Assembly: GCA_021904315.1 (NCBI GenBank)
Contig: CM038907.1
Span: forward strand, 1,116,001 to 1,180,000
DNA from: Sphagnum magellanicum
Lineage: Eukaryota; Streptophyta; Sphagnopsida; Sphagnales; Sphagnaceae
DNA length: 64,000 nt
Direction: 5' to 3'
A program made the position numbers and the translations under genes. Numbering within the stretch: position 1 is the first letter of the stretch; each line of letters starts with the position of its first letter. The notes below the pieces were generated by a model. The model was not told the DNA's origin, searched no databases, and worked only from the letters and a program-made list of their open reading frames with translations. Shown piece by piece: positions 34,529-46,380 of the stretch.

Positions 34529-35520
34529 CACATCTGAATCAAGCCAAGAGTCTACCAATTCCACTCAATACAGATCTCTTTGTGTTGACAATGTGGCAAA
34601 TACCCTTTGTTTCTTGTATGTTTTTGTGATCAAAATATGTTTCATTGATCTTGATAAACCAAGATAGCATACCTGATTGATATGCTCTTTTCTGAGGTTG
34701 TCAATAGCTCAATCTTTATTTGTGTTGGGGATTCATTATGGAGACCACATCTGAATCAAACCAAGAGTCTACCAATTCCACTTAATACAGATATCTTTGT
34801 GTTGACAATGTGGCAAATACCCTTTGTTTCTTGTATGTTTTTGTGATCAAAATATATTTCATTGATCTTGATAAACCAAGATAGCAAACCTGATTGATAT
34901 GCTTTTTTCTGAGGTTGTCAATAGCTCAATCTTTATTTGTGTTGGGGATTCATTATGGAGACCTCAAAAGATACAATTTTTCTTTAATTTCTTTTTTGTT
35001 CAAATTTTGACAGACTTTGATTCATTTTGTAGACCCAAAAAGAGACAATATTTTTCTGATGTCTTCTATGTTTGTGATCAAAATATGTTTCATTGATCTT
35101 GATAAACCAAGATAGCATACCTGATTGATATGCTCTTTTCTGAGGTTGTCAATAGCTCAATCTTTATTTGTGCTGGGGATTCATTATGGAGACCACATCT
35201 GAATCAAGCCAAGAGTCTACCAATTCCACTCAATACAGATATCTTTGTGTTGACAATGTGGCAAATACCCTTTGTTTCTTGTATGTTTTTGTGATCAAAA
35301 TATGTTTCATTGATCTTGATAAACCAAGATAGCAAACTTGATTTATATGCTCTTTTCTAAGGTTGTCAATAGCTCAATCTTTATTTGTGCTGGGGATTCA
35401 TTATGGAGACCTCAAAAGATACAATTTTTCTTTAATTTCTTTTTTGTTCAAATTTTGACAGACTTTGATTCATTTTGTAGACCCAAAAATAGACAATATT
35501 TTTCTGATGTCTTCTGTGTT
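34529..35520. repeat. Compound tandem repeat block inside the Helitron
   Basis: Three modules recur: X (starting acatctgaatcaa; 34530, 34746, 35196), Y (gatcaaaatatgtttcattg ... attcattatggagacc; four copies) and Z (aaaagatacaatttttcttt; 34967 and 35414). The order is X-Y, X-Y-Z-Y, X-Y-Z. One Z plus partial Y also sits in RepHel intron 2 (30055-30245). Copies are nearly identical, so the amplification is recent. Confidence 0.85.
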
Positions 35521-38014
35521 TATATTTTGAGAGTTTACTGTCATAAATGTCCTTGAATCCAAATCAAGTGTGGTTACAATTAATTACAATGCGATCCTGT
35601 GAAACATTCAATCTCTTCGATCTCCCTTCTGATTTTGCATGTTACTCCCTGTTTTTGTGACAAATAAAGAATATGCCACAATTTTGATGTGGCTTCAGGT
35701 TTGGTATAATTTATTGGATTTTTTTTACTTCTTTTTGTTATCAACATTTTTAGACTTAGTATGCATGGAGGAAGGTTTAAATTCATAGGAGTTTTGTAAT
35801 ATGAAATTTTCCTGTCTAGAAGTGAATGTTGAGGTTCGTAAGAAAAAAATGACAATGTTTTAGGTCAATTCTTAACCTTTAAGTTTTTATGTAATTTGAA
35901 AACCTTGTTTGTATTTTCTATGCATGTTTTCAAAGTTTTTAAAAAAGTTTTGTTATGTTTTGTGCAAAATTATTTGACATTTGAAGCAAATCACATGACT
36001 TGGAATATGGATTCTAATGTTTAACTTGAAGTACACCCCTGATTATTCTGTTACATTTTCAATTGAAACCAAAGGTGAGTTTCTCCAACTGATTTTTTTG
36101 TGCCTATATTTTAATTGGTTTGGGTGCAAGTCAAGCATTGAGTTGCAATGGGCAACACCCTCATAGGGTTGGGATTCAAATCCCCTTCAAGGTGATTAAA
36201 GTTTAAAGAATTTTGATTTCATTAGTTTTTTAATGAAAGGTATAATTAACCTTATAACCAAATATATGCACTTCATAATAATCCTATAGCCAAAAATATT
36301 CCTTTGTCGATCCACATTTTGCCCAATACATCCCCTTAAAAACTTGCGTGTCACCAAATGCAATCCTTTAAAACCTGCATGTTGCCAAATGTAATCCCTT
36401 GTAAACCCACATGTTGCCATTTCTTTTGATCATGATTATTTTGGTTGTAGCCATTCTATAGACATTTGGAATTATTAATTTGACACCATAGGTACTTGTC
36501 AATTTTTTTAAGTCATTAGATTGATTCTACTACATGTAAAAAATTTAGCCATTTATGTTAATTGAAGTTTAAGTAAGTCTGCACCACTCTTGCAAAAGCT
36601 CATCAGCCATTATTGTTGTCTAACCACTGCTGCTCTCATGCAGGTTGAGGGCAGAAGTTTCATGGTTGCTACGTTGTAGAAGTCATAGGAGAATTGCACA
36701 CATCGTGGGAGGTGTTATCTGCACAATGTCTCTTCATCAATCTGTTCAATTCCTGCTATCCTTGTCACTTACTATACTGATAGTCTTTATGCCAATGTGC
36801 ACATGCAGGAATTGTGCGTAGAACTATGTGGTTTTGCTGATAGTGTATTTTGGGAATTAGGTGAAAGGAGGGCATGGGAGCCATTTCTACACTTTGTCCA
36901 GAGAGGAGCATTGATGAGGGTTCCTCAGCTGCATGAGCAGTGAAGGCACCCCCGCCTTTGAGAGCAGCAAATTTGGTGATCAGCACTGTTGATGGCATCA
37001 AACCCCTCCCTCAGATTTCCTCCCAAGAAAAAAACTATAACCAAACTTATGAGACAGATCTTGATGTTATGTCAGAGAAACATTTAGGAAGGAATGGTAA
37101 CCTGTGGGAACTTCAGGTTGTCAGAGATGCTTGTTTGTTATGATGATCCTCCTCAAATCATGGAAAAGCCTATGCCAAAATTTCCTTTGTATTGAAAAAT
37201 TGCAAGCACATTTTGGTACCTTGGTGCTTAGACACCCTGACAGGGTTGGTTGTTTCTTGCAATCTGGATAATGAGAAGGACTTGATAACAAAGCACATGT
37301 TTCAATGAAAGAGGAAGAGTTGAACTTCAGTTTCCAAAGTCAAGAACCCAAATGCATTATGTGTTGCATCACTACACAATGCACATTGGAAAATACTGGA
37401 TGAAAATCAGCTAACGGTTGTTCTCCATGGTACATAGTGCAGAACTAACCTACATTTTAGCAATCATCCAAAGCATTTTTATAACATTGACAGCTTTGCA
37501 CATCTAGCAAAAGAAAGCCTAAATCAACAGCTTTGCATACTCTCTGGAAAGAAGCCATTTTTCCATGTATAGAGTTTCTTACCATGTGTCCTGTGGATGC
37601 AACATGACTCATTGTTCCACCTTTAAGGGCAGTACATACTGTCAGATTACCGCAAAAGGTGGAATCTTCAATCCTTTTGCCTGTAGATTCAAGTGCTTCA
37701 GTCAGTCAAAACAACATGATGCAGGCTGGTAGAACTGTTTCAAACATACTATTTGGATCAAGAAATGGATGCCAATTAACCTTGGAAGAGTTAATCTGTG
37801 CTGGAAAGTATAGTGAGTGAGTCCCAAAGTGAAGAAAGTTTTCATATAAGAAGCACTAATGTGCATTTGATGGTGAAGTCTGCAGATCTAATAAAATCAA
37901 CAATTCAATTCTTGTTCCTATCATGAAAGTTGGAAGTCAATGCATGTTTTAAGGTCATACAGTGGTTGAGATCTGATGACGTCTTTTTGCAGCTGTGAAA
38001 CGTACGTATCGTAC
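35521..38014 (-). other. Helitron 5' cargo region, partly unidentified
   Basis: Contains exon-like pieces on the minus strand whose parent gene I do not recognise. One is an open segment at 37583-37681 ending in a clean donor (ACATG|GTAAGA) and coding ALKGGTMSHVASTGHM; another is at 36765-37001 with AALKGGGAFTAHAAEEPSSM. Both share an ALKGG core and could be captured exons of one host gene. A B-box-like ggattcaaatcc lies at 36172-36183. Confidence 0.4.
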
Positions 38015-38083
38015 CTTCGTCAAATCGTCGCTGATTATTAGCACAGAATCCAATGTTCCTACGCGCAGATCAGGCATTTGGAA
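38015..38083 (-). pseudogene. VHA-C (fragment): Captured exon of vacuolar H+-ATPase subunit C
   Basis: A 69-bp exon coding 23 residues that begin FQMPDLRVGTLDSVL and go on to ISDDLTK, the hallmark N-terminal block of V-ATPase subunit C (plants read FNIPNLRVGTLDSLL...DDL). It has an intact acceptor (ATATCACAACAG|TTC) and donor (ACGAAG|GTACGA). Subunit C links the V1 and V0 sectors of the proton pump. The rest of the gene is absent, so this is a transduplicated fragment inside the Helitron, in the same orientation as RepHel. It might be spliced into chimeric transcripts. Confidence 0.8.
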
Positions 38084-38248
38084 CTGTTGTGATATCCAGC
38101 CACGGGGAAGAAGACAAAAAGTCTCGTCAGTCCACAACTCATCACATCCGCGAAAGATTACGCAAGAAACAAAATCAAGCACCGAAATGAAATTATTGTT
38201 GCAATGAAGCTTCTTGCATGCTTCTTACTGACATCTGAAGAAACGCAC

Positions 38249-38346
38249 CTTGTAAATCGGGATATCGAAGGTGATGTTCGAGACGCTCTGGTAAAGAATT
38301 TTTCCCCCACCGCGACAATCATTCACAACTTCTCCATTATCACAAC
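38249..38346 (-). pseudogene. VHA-C (fragment): Captured preceding exon of V-ATPase subunit C
   Basis: An open segment ending KILYQSVSNITFDIPIYK before a clean donor (TACAAG|GTGCGT). In the V-ATPase C family the residues just before the FNIPNLRVGTLD block read LW..L......FDTPVYR, so this is the preceding exon, and the 165-bp gap to 38083 is its intron. Its upstream edge is uncertain: a stop in frame lies near 38347 and an AG acceptor beside it. Confidence 0.65.
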
Positions 38347-38519
38347 CCTAATTGCAGAAATCCTGCAAGATGATGCGAGGACACAATCCTGCAAGATGAT
38401 GACGATGAAGAAGAAGAAACAGATAGATCGACTTTAGCCATATCCATCTTTGTTTAGGTCTCACTTGAAGAAGATATGAATGCTGTCGGTGAATCAAAAA
38501 AAAAAAAAAAGGTCCGTGC

Positions 38520-38596
38520 TGGCTCGGGCAGTGCCCGGAAACTGCCCGGACAGACAGATAGACAGACAGACAGACCTGTAAATTTAATATATAAGA
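38520..38596 (-). repeat. Helitron 5' terminus with GTCT tract and subterminal hairpin
   Basis: The minus strand starts TCTTATATATTAAAT, preceded by host A. A (GTCT)n microsatellite (38549-38575) follows, then a hairpin with CGGGCAG/CTGCCCG arms around a 10-base loop. TC followed by an AT-rich start is characteristic of plant Helitron 5' ends. Confidence 0.8.
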
Positions 38597-38794
38597 TTGA
38601 CCAAAATTGTATATATTATGTGTAAATTCATTGTATAAGGGTCCATCTTGGGATTAATATACAACTATAATAGAATTTCATTTATTTTTTAATTCTTTGT
38701 ATTTCCATGGGATAGTTGCAACATAGTTACAAATTAGTTGTTTCAAAGTTCTCATTGCAAGGTTGTGAGGTTTCTATAGACACAATTATTCATA
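38597..38794. mobile_element. 1.8-kb TIR element, copy 2, right part
   Basis: Straight after the Helitron the sequence resumes with family similarity: gggatagttgcaa and a tagttgttt...ttgtgaggttt block match the reverse complement of the start of copy 1. It ends ttattcata at 38794, the expected terminal inverted repeat with one or two changes. Left plus right parts make about 1782 bp against 1796 bp for copy 1, which supports one element split by the Helitron. No clear target duplication was found. Confidence 0.6.
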
Positions 38795-41700
38795 GTGCTA
38801 TTGCATTTTTTTCCTTTTCCAAGCCACTTGCTTCCTTTTGAACTTCAACAATATAGGAATCCAACTTCTAGGATTCTAGCTTTGAATCTTGATAAACATT
38901 TTCACCCAAGATAGTGATATTTCTTTTGTTTTCAAGAAATGTTTGGGATGTCTCTAATTGGTTTTTTGCACTCTGTAGTTTTTGTGTAAGAACATGTAAT
39001 TCTTTTTAGGATTCTTTTAACTTGTGGTATAGACATTGAGGTGTGCTTCCACAATACTTCCAATCCAAAATTACCACACTTGCAACCAACCTTGTGTTCC
39101 CTAAGAAAGAAAACCAACAACATTTAAATTATAGTGACAAAAAATATAACACTTGGCATTAAAACTTGACTTAATAATTAATAACTACATCATTGAGATG
39201 AAAATAACATCAAATCATGGCATTTTGGCCTTGTTATGCTAATTGACCAACTAAGTACAATAATCAAAGATCTAAAAACCTCCTAACTTGGTTTGTCAAC
39301 TCTATAAACTTTTGTTATAATTGTTTGAAATTAGTTTCAACAACATTGAAGCTATCATGGGCTTGCATCATAATTAATTTGTGATTGTTCATGTTGAAGC
39401 ACAACCTTATCAACTTCTTTGAAAACCGAGATTTCTCACCCTAGAGACTCATGGGTCTCTTTTGTGACTACAACGTCAACTCATAATGCAAAATAGATTG
39501 GTAGTTTATGGATCACCATCATCACATGATTTAAGAGTCTTGCCCTAACACCTCTTCCAAATGAATGGGAGTTGAATTAGCCTAGAGACATTGTAAGATT
39601 ATAAAACAAATTATATTAAGAAAAAATCAAGAACAAGCAACAAGAACATTGATCCATGAAAAGGTTTTGAAGCACATTTAACAATTAGAAACCAAAAAAA
39701 TTGAGAAATGAAAAAGTATTACTCTTATAATGAGTCCTATTGACACATCCATGTACCATTGGTTTCATTTAATATTAAGTTTTCTTATTATGGGGGTGTT
39801 TGAAGTGATATTTGCATCATATAGTGGGTTGTTGGCATTGTTAATGGTGTGCAAAACAATGTTTTACAAAATTGGGCCCTTCCTACAACACATCACCTTC
39901 AACTTGTAAGAACCCTCACCTCCATTCAATTTTGAACTTGGTTGCAACTTAATGGCTTGTGCTTTAATAATCTTGTTCAGTACTTCCCTACGGGCTTCCT
40001 CTTTTATAGTGCACACAATTTGATTTCGCCCAATTAATCTAAAAGCTTTTCATCTACGTTATGTACACTTTCACTACCCATGATATAAATTCATTATTTA
40101 TAACATGTGATGTGCCATATATTTGAGTGTATAAACTTACAAGCTCACATTTGGTTCCTAGATGCAAGTTGCAATTTTTAGCTTTGAACTTAGTCACCTT
40201 TCCAAAAACCTCTTCCAAATCTACTTTCATAACATGTTTTTGGGTAAGATTTGGTTTCATATTCAACCCTCTACCACTTTTGACTTTTTGACATTAACAA
40301 AAAAAACTCTTTTATTTGGTGCTTCAAAAATATGACCTTAAAACTTGGAAAGTTTGTGCATGTTACTGCATCCATATCCATAGCATAAGACACAAAAAGA
40401 AAACTTCGATCATCAAAATTAAGTGATGCACAAAAACCTTCAAATATATTGTATTTAAATCATGATCAATAATCACAATTCTTTTCATCAATATACCAAG
40501 TTGAAGTTACATATGGAGGCCACGTGAGAAACAAGTTTGACCATAGGACATTCGAATGAAATGATTGAGTATCAGAGAGTGATAGAATAACAAAAATAAA
40601 AGAAATCATGAAAGTAGGTGTAAACCATAATGCATTCAAGTGAAAAGAGAGGCCGAGATAACTCTAAGTTAAAGGAAAAAATTATGTGCCGAACATTGGA
40701 TTCAAAATTTCATCCAACAAGTACACTGGTTTGACAACTACCACATCATCACATTTGGTAATATTGAGTCCTTTCCAACCAATCACCAACGATGCAACAA
40801 TGTTTCTTATATTGAATTTATTCAACATTAGTTGGCCTTCCTTGTACTCACCATGTTGAATTAAATTGAAAATTAACATTTTAATCCAAAATTAATTAAA
40901 TACATGTTATGTCACATGTGTAGGAAATAATCATGCAAAAAACATGTTTGGTCAAATCCATAGAAGTTCATTTTGTCATTTTTGTCATTTTTGTTTATGA
41001 ACCAAAATATTAATGCACAATTGTGTATGCATGGGAAAAATCACAATTGCCACATGAATTTTAGGTGAAGCACATTATAGTGGTGGGGGATGGGGCGAGG
41101 GGGCAAGATTGTTGTCACATTGTATTATTTTTCAAGGGTCCCGTGTTTGAATTTCAACCATATCATTATTATGAAGGATTTTCACAATATTTCACATATT
41201 ATGATGAATCAAAACCCAGAGAAGTCAAATGCCAATATATATATATATATATATATATATCATATGATGTAATGTTAAATTATATTTCAAAAAAAATCAT
41301 ACGCTACTAAATAATATAAATATATTTTAGAAATGATTAAAATGATTTTTAATTTTTGAAATTTGTAGTATCTATTAAACATCATGATTCCATATGATTG
41401 AAATAAGTTTGTGATAAAGTAACTTGTTTACAAATAATCTTTTTCAAATGGAAGATGACAAGAAATGTGAGGTGGGCAACTTTTTAAAATTTCATTCAAA
41501 TAAATTTTGGTTGATTAATTCAAAACAAAACCTAATGCAATTTTTTTTTAAAGAAAGTTTTAGTATACTGCATATACCATAATATAACCCATTATTCTTT
41601 CAATATAATCTTTTAAATTTATTTCTTTTTTCAAATAGTATTGGATAACATTAATTTTGTGAAAATCAAAATGTGAAGCCAAAACACCAAAAGTGAAACC

Positions 41701-44518
41701 CAAAATTAAATGCAACACATTTGGAGGTGTACATTTAATGCACATGTCATGAAACTACCCAAGTTAACCCCATGTAGTTTGCTTTCACCCTTATCTTATG
41801 TTATATTATTTAAATTTTCTCATTCAAATTTATTTCATGTAAATTTTGTTTGTAATAAATGGTCTTGAAAAATTTTTATTCCTTTTTTTTGGAACTCCAA
41901 CTATGAATGAACCCAACACTTCAGATTTTTATAAAAAAGAAAAAAGGTCTTTCATTCTTTTTAAGATTCAAAATGACGATTTTAAAATTATAAAATCCAT
42001 TTGGATATTTAAATTGATTTTTTCAAGGTTCAAAGTTTTTGAAGTGTTTTAAAAAGGTTCAAATTAAGGTGATGTGAACTTGGACATGGAAAAAAAAATA
42101 AAAATTTCAACATCATTTAGATGTTTTTATTGAAAAATACAATGGATTTGGATTTTAAAAATGAACTTTCAATTGTTCATTTTGGTCCGCCATAGCGTGC
42201 TTTCGCTTGAAAGTGTGCCATTAGATGATATCATTTTGTTTATCTTCTATTAGCTTGTAGCCATGCAAGTTTGGTGGATGAAGGTGTGGGTTGTTATGCT
42301 TCCATGATAAGAGATTACATGATTCCTACAAAATTGAAACATTACACTTACATAATCAACCATCTTGGTCATGTTGGCCATCTATAAGAAATAGAAAATA
42401 TGATAAAATTGGATGCCCTATACATGTCATGCATATGGTTCATGGACAACTTTGTTTAATGTTTGCAAAATTCATGATAATGCAAAGATGGGAAAACATT
42501 CAACCATGGGCATTCCTAATACTTGGGTATATCCAATTTAAGGCAAGATTTGCACAGGAGAAGGAATCACAATAAGGGAGAGGAAGGATGTTATTTTAAA
42601 ATATGTTGTTATGTAACAATTTTATGACAATCTATTAATGTTTTGCTATGCTACGCACTATCCATGACAATTTTGTTTATGACATCTATTTAATATTTAT
42701 GAAGGTGGTTTTGTAATATTTTGACCTATGATACACAAATTATTCAATAATTGAACACGTCGAATATTCCATATTTGAACAATTAAAATATTGAATTATT
42801 AAATAATTAATATTCCACATAACCATGGTGCCTCCCACCTTACCCTCCACTACTCTCTTGGTATTATTAGATAGACCTCCATGAATAGGCCTGCACCAAG
42901 GTGGTTTTGCAATGTTGAGACATGCAACATAAAAATTTCTGAACATTAAAAAAAATTATTAAAAAAAAAATATATTGATAAAAATTTGATTAAATTTCAG
43001 CAAATAACATTTGTTTTGTATTTTGTTAAGAAATCTTGAGGAAAAACTAATTAAATAGCTTACATTTCATGTTATGATTAGGGTTTTTTTTCCTTTTTTT
43101 GAAGTAGTCACAATGGAGATCATCCACAAGAGGATTTAACCATATATGGCTACACAAAATATATGAAATCAGGTTGCAGAGACATCATTTTTGTTGACTG
43201 TAAAAAGTTCATTGCTAGCTAGTGCTTATAATGGCTCACCACTTATGGTGTGGTCAGCCTAGACATGGGAGTAATAGTCCTCTAATTTCATCTTTCAAAA
43301 AAAAAACTGCTTGTTTTAGGTATGAAACGAGGATGTGAATTTGATCAGAGATCAAAGAGGACTCAAGAATATCCAAGACCTCACAAGCATTTCATTCATA
43401 GCTAAATATGGAAAAACGAAAAAACCTAAATAGTGGATGTGTAGGTGGCTTAACATTCTAGATGTGCTGTATTTTCAAAAAAATTGTTTTCTAATCAACC
43501 TACATTATCAGGACTCTATGGTTCATTGTTACAAAAGTAACTTTTTAATTATTTGTCAATTTTTCTACAACAATTATACCATTTGCATAATATGATGATG
43601 TTTTGAAGATGAACAGTAACAATTTGTAGCTTGGAACAAGATTGTTTTAAATGGGCAATCTTTTCTTGCTCTTTAGAAGTCTGTGGGATAACAAAAGTTA
43701 TGAGATGTTTCTATGACTTGGTCAATGTTGCAACCTATCTATTGTGAAGTAGTTGGAAGTGATGCAACACATTGATTAGTCATTAGACAAGTGGATGGTC
43801 GAATTTACTTCTACCATAAAATACTATCCAAATAGATCATGAAAGTGTATTGATTAAGCAAGTGGCCCTAGTTGAATTTATTGTTCCATTGCAATAGTCT
43901 GGGAAAGGACGTTGGAATTGGATGGCCAAATGGATGCAAATAAAACATCTTATGACCATATGGTATTGATTTCCAAATTTAAGGACTCCTCTAACATTAT
44001 GTATTCAGAGATATTGGATATTTCACCAAAATGTTTTCAATTAATTCAAACAATACGTACTTGAATTGAAGGTGCTTTTGATTCAATTACAACAACTTCA
44101 ATACTCTTTTCCAAGTACCATTGAGTAGAGGAGGACTAGGAGAATGTCTATAAACAGAAACGTAATAAGACAAATCACAATAGCAATGTTCTTCTTCATT
44201 GTGCTGGGCTGAATTTTAGGTTAATTTTCATTTTCATAATTCATCCTGAAGTGGTACTTGCAGATTCTGCACATCATGGAAGCAACATAATAGGATTAGA
44301 ATTAGACATCCATACATGAAATAAATTTGAAACCTCTTATAGAACATTTTAAAAAAATAATTTGTTTACCATGTCATTGAGTTTCCCTAGCACATGACAT
44401 ACAGACAATTAAGCCTGAATGCCTCCAACTTAATGTCATAATGAAAGGAAGTTTGATATATGAACTACAAGGTGTGAGAACAAATCAAGCTCTGGGGAAG
44501 TGATACTTACACCATTTC
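38795..44518. other. AT-rich spacer with no recognised gene
   Basis: 5.7 kb without a credible coding frame. It has an (AT)n microsatellite at 41234-41260 and a weak B-box-like string (tgtttgaatttc) near 41146. The stretch just above 44200 may belong to the 3' side of the chlorophyllase gene. Confidence 0.4.
41234..41260. repeat. (AT)n microsatellite
   Basis: An uninterrupted AT dinucleotide run of about 13 units. Confidence 0.9.
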
Positions 44519-46380
44519 TTAAATCATAGAACCTTCTACGCCATTTAATGGAATTCCAAAGACCAAATGAAAGGTAAAGTTAGGGCTCACATGATTTTGA
44601 GGTAGTTCTCCTTTTTGTTGAGGAACCTCCAAAATCACAGGTGCAGATTCATAATTTGTAAATACATCATTAAAAAAACAAGTGTTGTTACCCACAATTG
44701 CTTGGAGAAAGGCAGCAACAACACCACCTACAAAACATAATATATTAGAGACATTCATCAAGACATGAACGTCAATACCCATGAGAGCAACACAGTTGCT
44801 CTGTTAAATAAACCCCATCAGGCCTCAAAGAAGCCATGCTGGTTGAAGTGGCCTTATGCAAAAATATGAGGAAAAACGAATCGAATTCTTAACAACAAAA
44901 GCAAAAAGAATCACACCTGCAAAACGACTCATTGGTGCCCTAGAGCCAACTGTACCCATGCATTCAAGTTCTGTTAGTTCGCAAATGCCGTCATCCAAAA
45001 TGTCCATATGCCCATACTCTTTGGCCACCACAAAATGGTATACAGGTTCAATAAGGTCCTTGTAGAATTCATTATGGCTAACATTTTCTGGTGCACATTG
45101 TGGAAATAAAGGCCAATTCTCTGACCCGTGCCTTGTCCCAACAATGAGTGTGGGAACGGTCATATTCAAGGTGTTTTCTTTAAATGTTAATACGGGTGGG
45201 TCTGTTTGGATACCTTGTCGATCCCCATCAACAGGATCCAATCCTATAATGGTTGAGATTGGAATGGTACCGTTTAGTTGTATACCCATACTTAACACAA
45301 CCTTGCCTCCTCGACTGTGTCCTACTAAGGCCAGTTTTGATAAATCTGGTTTTGTTTTTGGGACCACTAACGACAATGCGCATTCAATATTAGCTTGTAT
45401 CCATTTTAATACATCAATTGCATCGCGAATTTCATGTGTTGCATTATAGGATAAAGTGAAACCCATCTGGTCACATACCAAACACTCTGAAATTTTAGTA
45501 TCACCAGGATGACTTATTTAGACGTCATATGTATAGCGCGCTGAAAGCAAACAAGTACTCTTTCAATTCCTTAAAAACGGAAGACTAGCAATAAGTGGAA
45601 AGATGAAGCTATAGACTCCTCGACGTACTTTTCTTGATAGAAACTCACAAACAATAGCTTGTTTACTTCAATATAGAACCGGGAAAAATAACTCTATAGT
45701 TATAAAACATGATGCTATGGAGATTGCTACCAGATACAAAATTGTCACTGCCTCTTACACATAAGTAGCGACCGTGGTAGATGCAGTCCCTTGACTTATG
45801 CTGAACTAGGTTGACCCTTGATCCTAAACTGACGTGACACGAAGTGGCATCAACGTCCAAACAGACAAGACTGATCTTTCATCTTTTGCTGCCTTTTCTT
45901 CTATTTCTACTACCTAGTCTCAGTTTTAACCCAGAATTCCAGGAGTTTGTTATGAAAAATTGGAAGGTTGTGCAAGTGTTCAAAGTGAAAACTTCTATGA
46001 AGGGAAAAGAAACATAATTTTTCTCAAAGGTTTTCTTGCACGCCAAAAGATGCGAAGGAATTTACCTGGGGAGCAATGACTATGAAACCATAGGAAGCCA
46101 CATGCGAGATGATCCGGCTATAACAAGCGTTCCTGACGTCAAAACCATGCTGAAACTGCACAACAGGGAACTTTCCCTCCGCCATCGGCACTGTTATCCA
46201 CAAAAATCTCACGGATTTTGTTATAGGCACTCCTAGAGGCAGATTCTCCACAGTGTAAGGCCCCTCGTCATACGGGCTTGTACACCCATCTGCGTCTCCT
46301 GATCTCAATGCACTCAGAGCCAATATAACCAAAAAAATAAAATTCATGACCAAGTTGCTCCTGAGGAAGATAGCACTCAT
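44519..46380 (-). CDS. CLH: Chlorophyllase (chlorophyll hydrolase)
   Basis: Removes phytol from chlorophyll. Three exons, 46380-46066, 45484-44917 and 44727-44519, give 363 residues with matching phases (CAG|GTAAAT; GCAG|GTGTGA to TTTGTAG|GTGG). Seen in order: a hydrophobic N-terminus (about residues 12-26), a YTVENLPLG segment, FPVVQFQHGF, VASYGFIVIAPQ, the serine motif GHSRGG (45307-45324), GLDPVDG with the likely acid residue, CAPENVSHNEFY, and YGHMDILDD with the catalytic His (45002-45016), then a C-terminal GGVVAAFLQA. All match the chlorophyllase family and the triad is complete. The ATG at 46380 has a good context (gccATGA). The exon 2 acceptor (CAGAG|TGT) is inferred from phase. The N-terminus resembles a secretory signal more than a chloroplast transit peptide. 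Looks functional. Confidence 0.88.

Larger units (their letters stand above)
23517..38596 (-). mobile_element. Helitron, 15.1 kb, near-intact and autonomous-type, with captured host exons
   Basis: On the minus strand the element begins TCTTATATATTAAAT at 38596 and ends with the hairpin GTGGC-ATA-GCCAC, ten bases, then CTAG at 23517. It sits between A and T of the target (plus-strand empty site aaatatga/ttgacc), as Helitrons do, with no target duplication. It codes for a four-exon Rep-helicase (34472 to 24969). The 5' 4.1 kb holds captured host exons, a tandem repeat block and a second hairpin (CGGGCAG/CTGCCCG) next to a (GTCT)n tract. The GC-richer exons contrast with AT-rich introns. One in-frame stop and a Walker A change suggest recent loss of activity. 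It interrupts a 1.8-kb TIR element. Confidence 0.9.

Noticed and set aside
33759-34667. 302-codon plus-strand open frame
   Set aside because: It is the antisense shadow of the 69-bp in-frame repeat of RepHel exon 1; repeated units keep stops out of several frames at once.
36122-36190. SINE-like B box (ggattcaaatcc) with an aagcattgagttgca string also found near 49711
   Set aside because: Only a 15-bp string is shared and no A box, tail or target duplication could be placed.
41065-41260. Possible SINE ending in the AT microsatellite
   Set aside because: The B-box-like string is weak and no A box at proper spacing was found.
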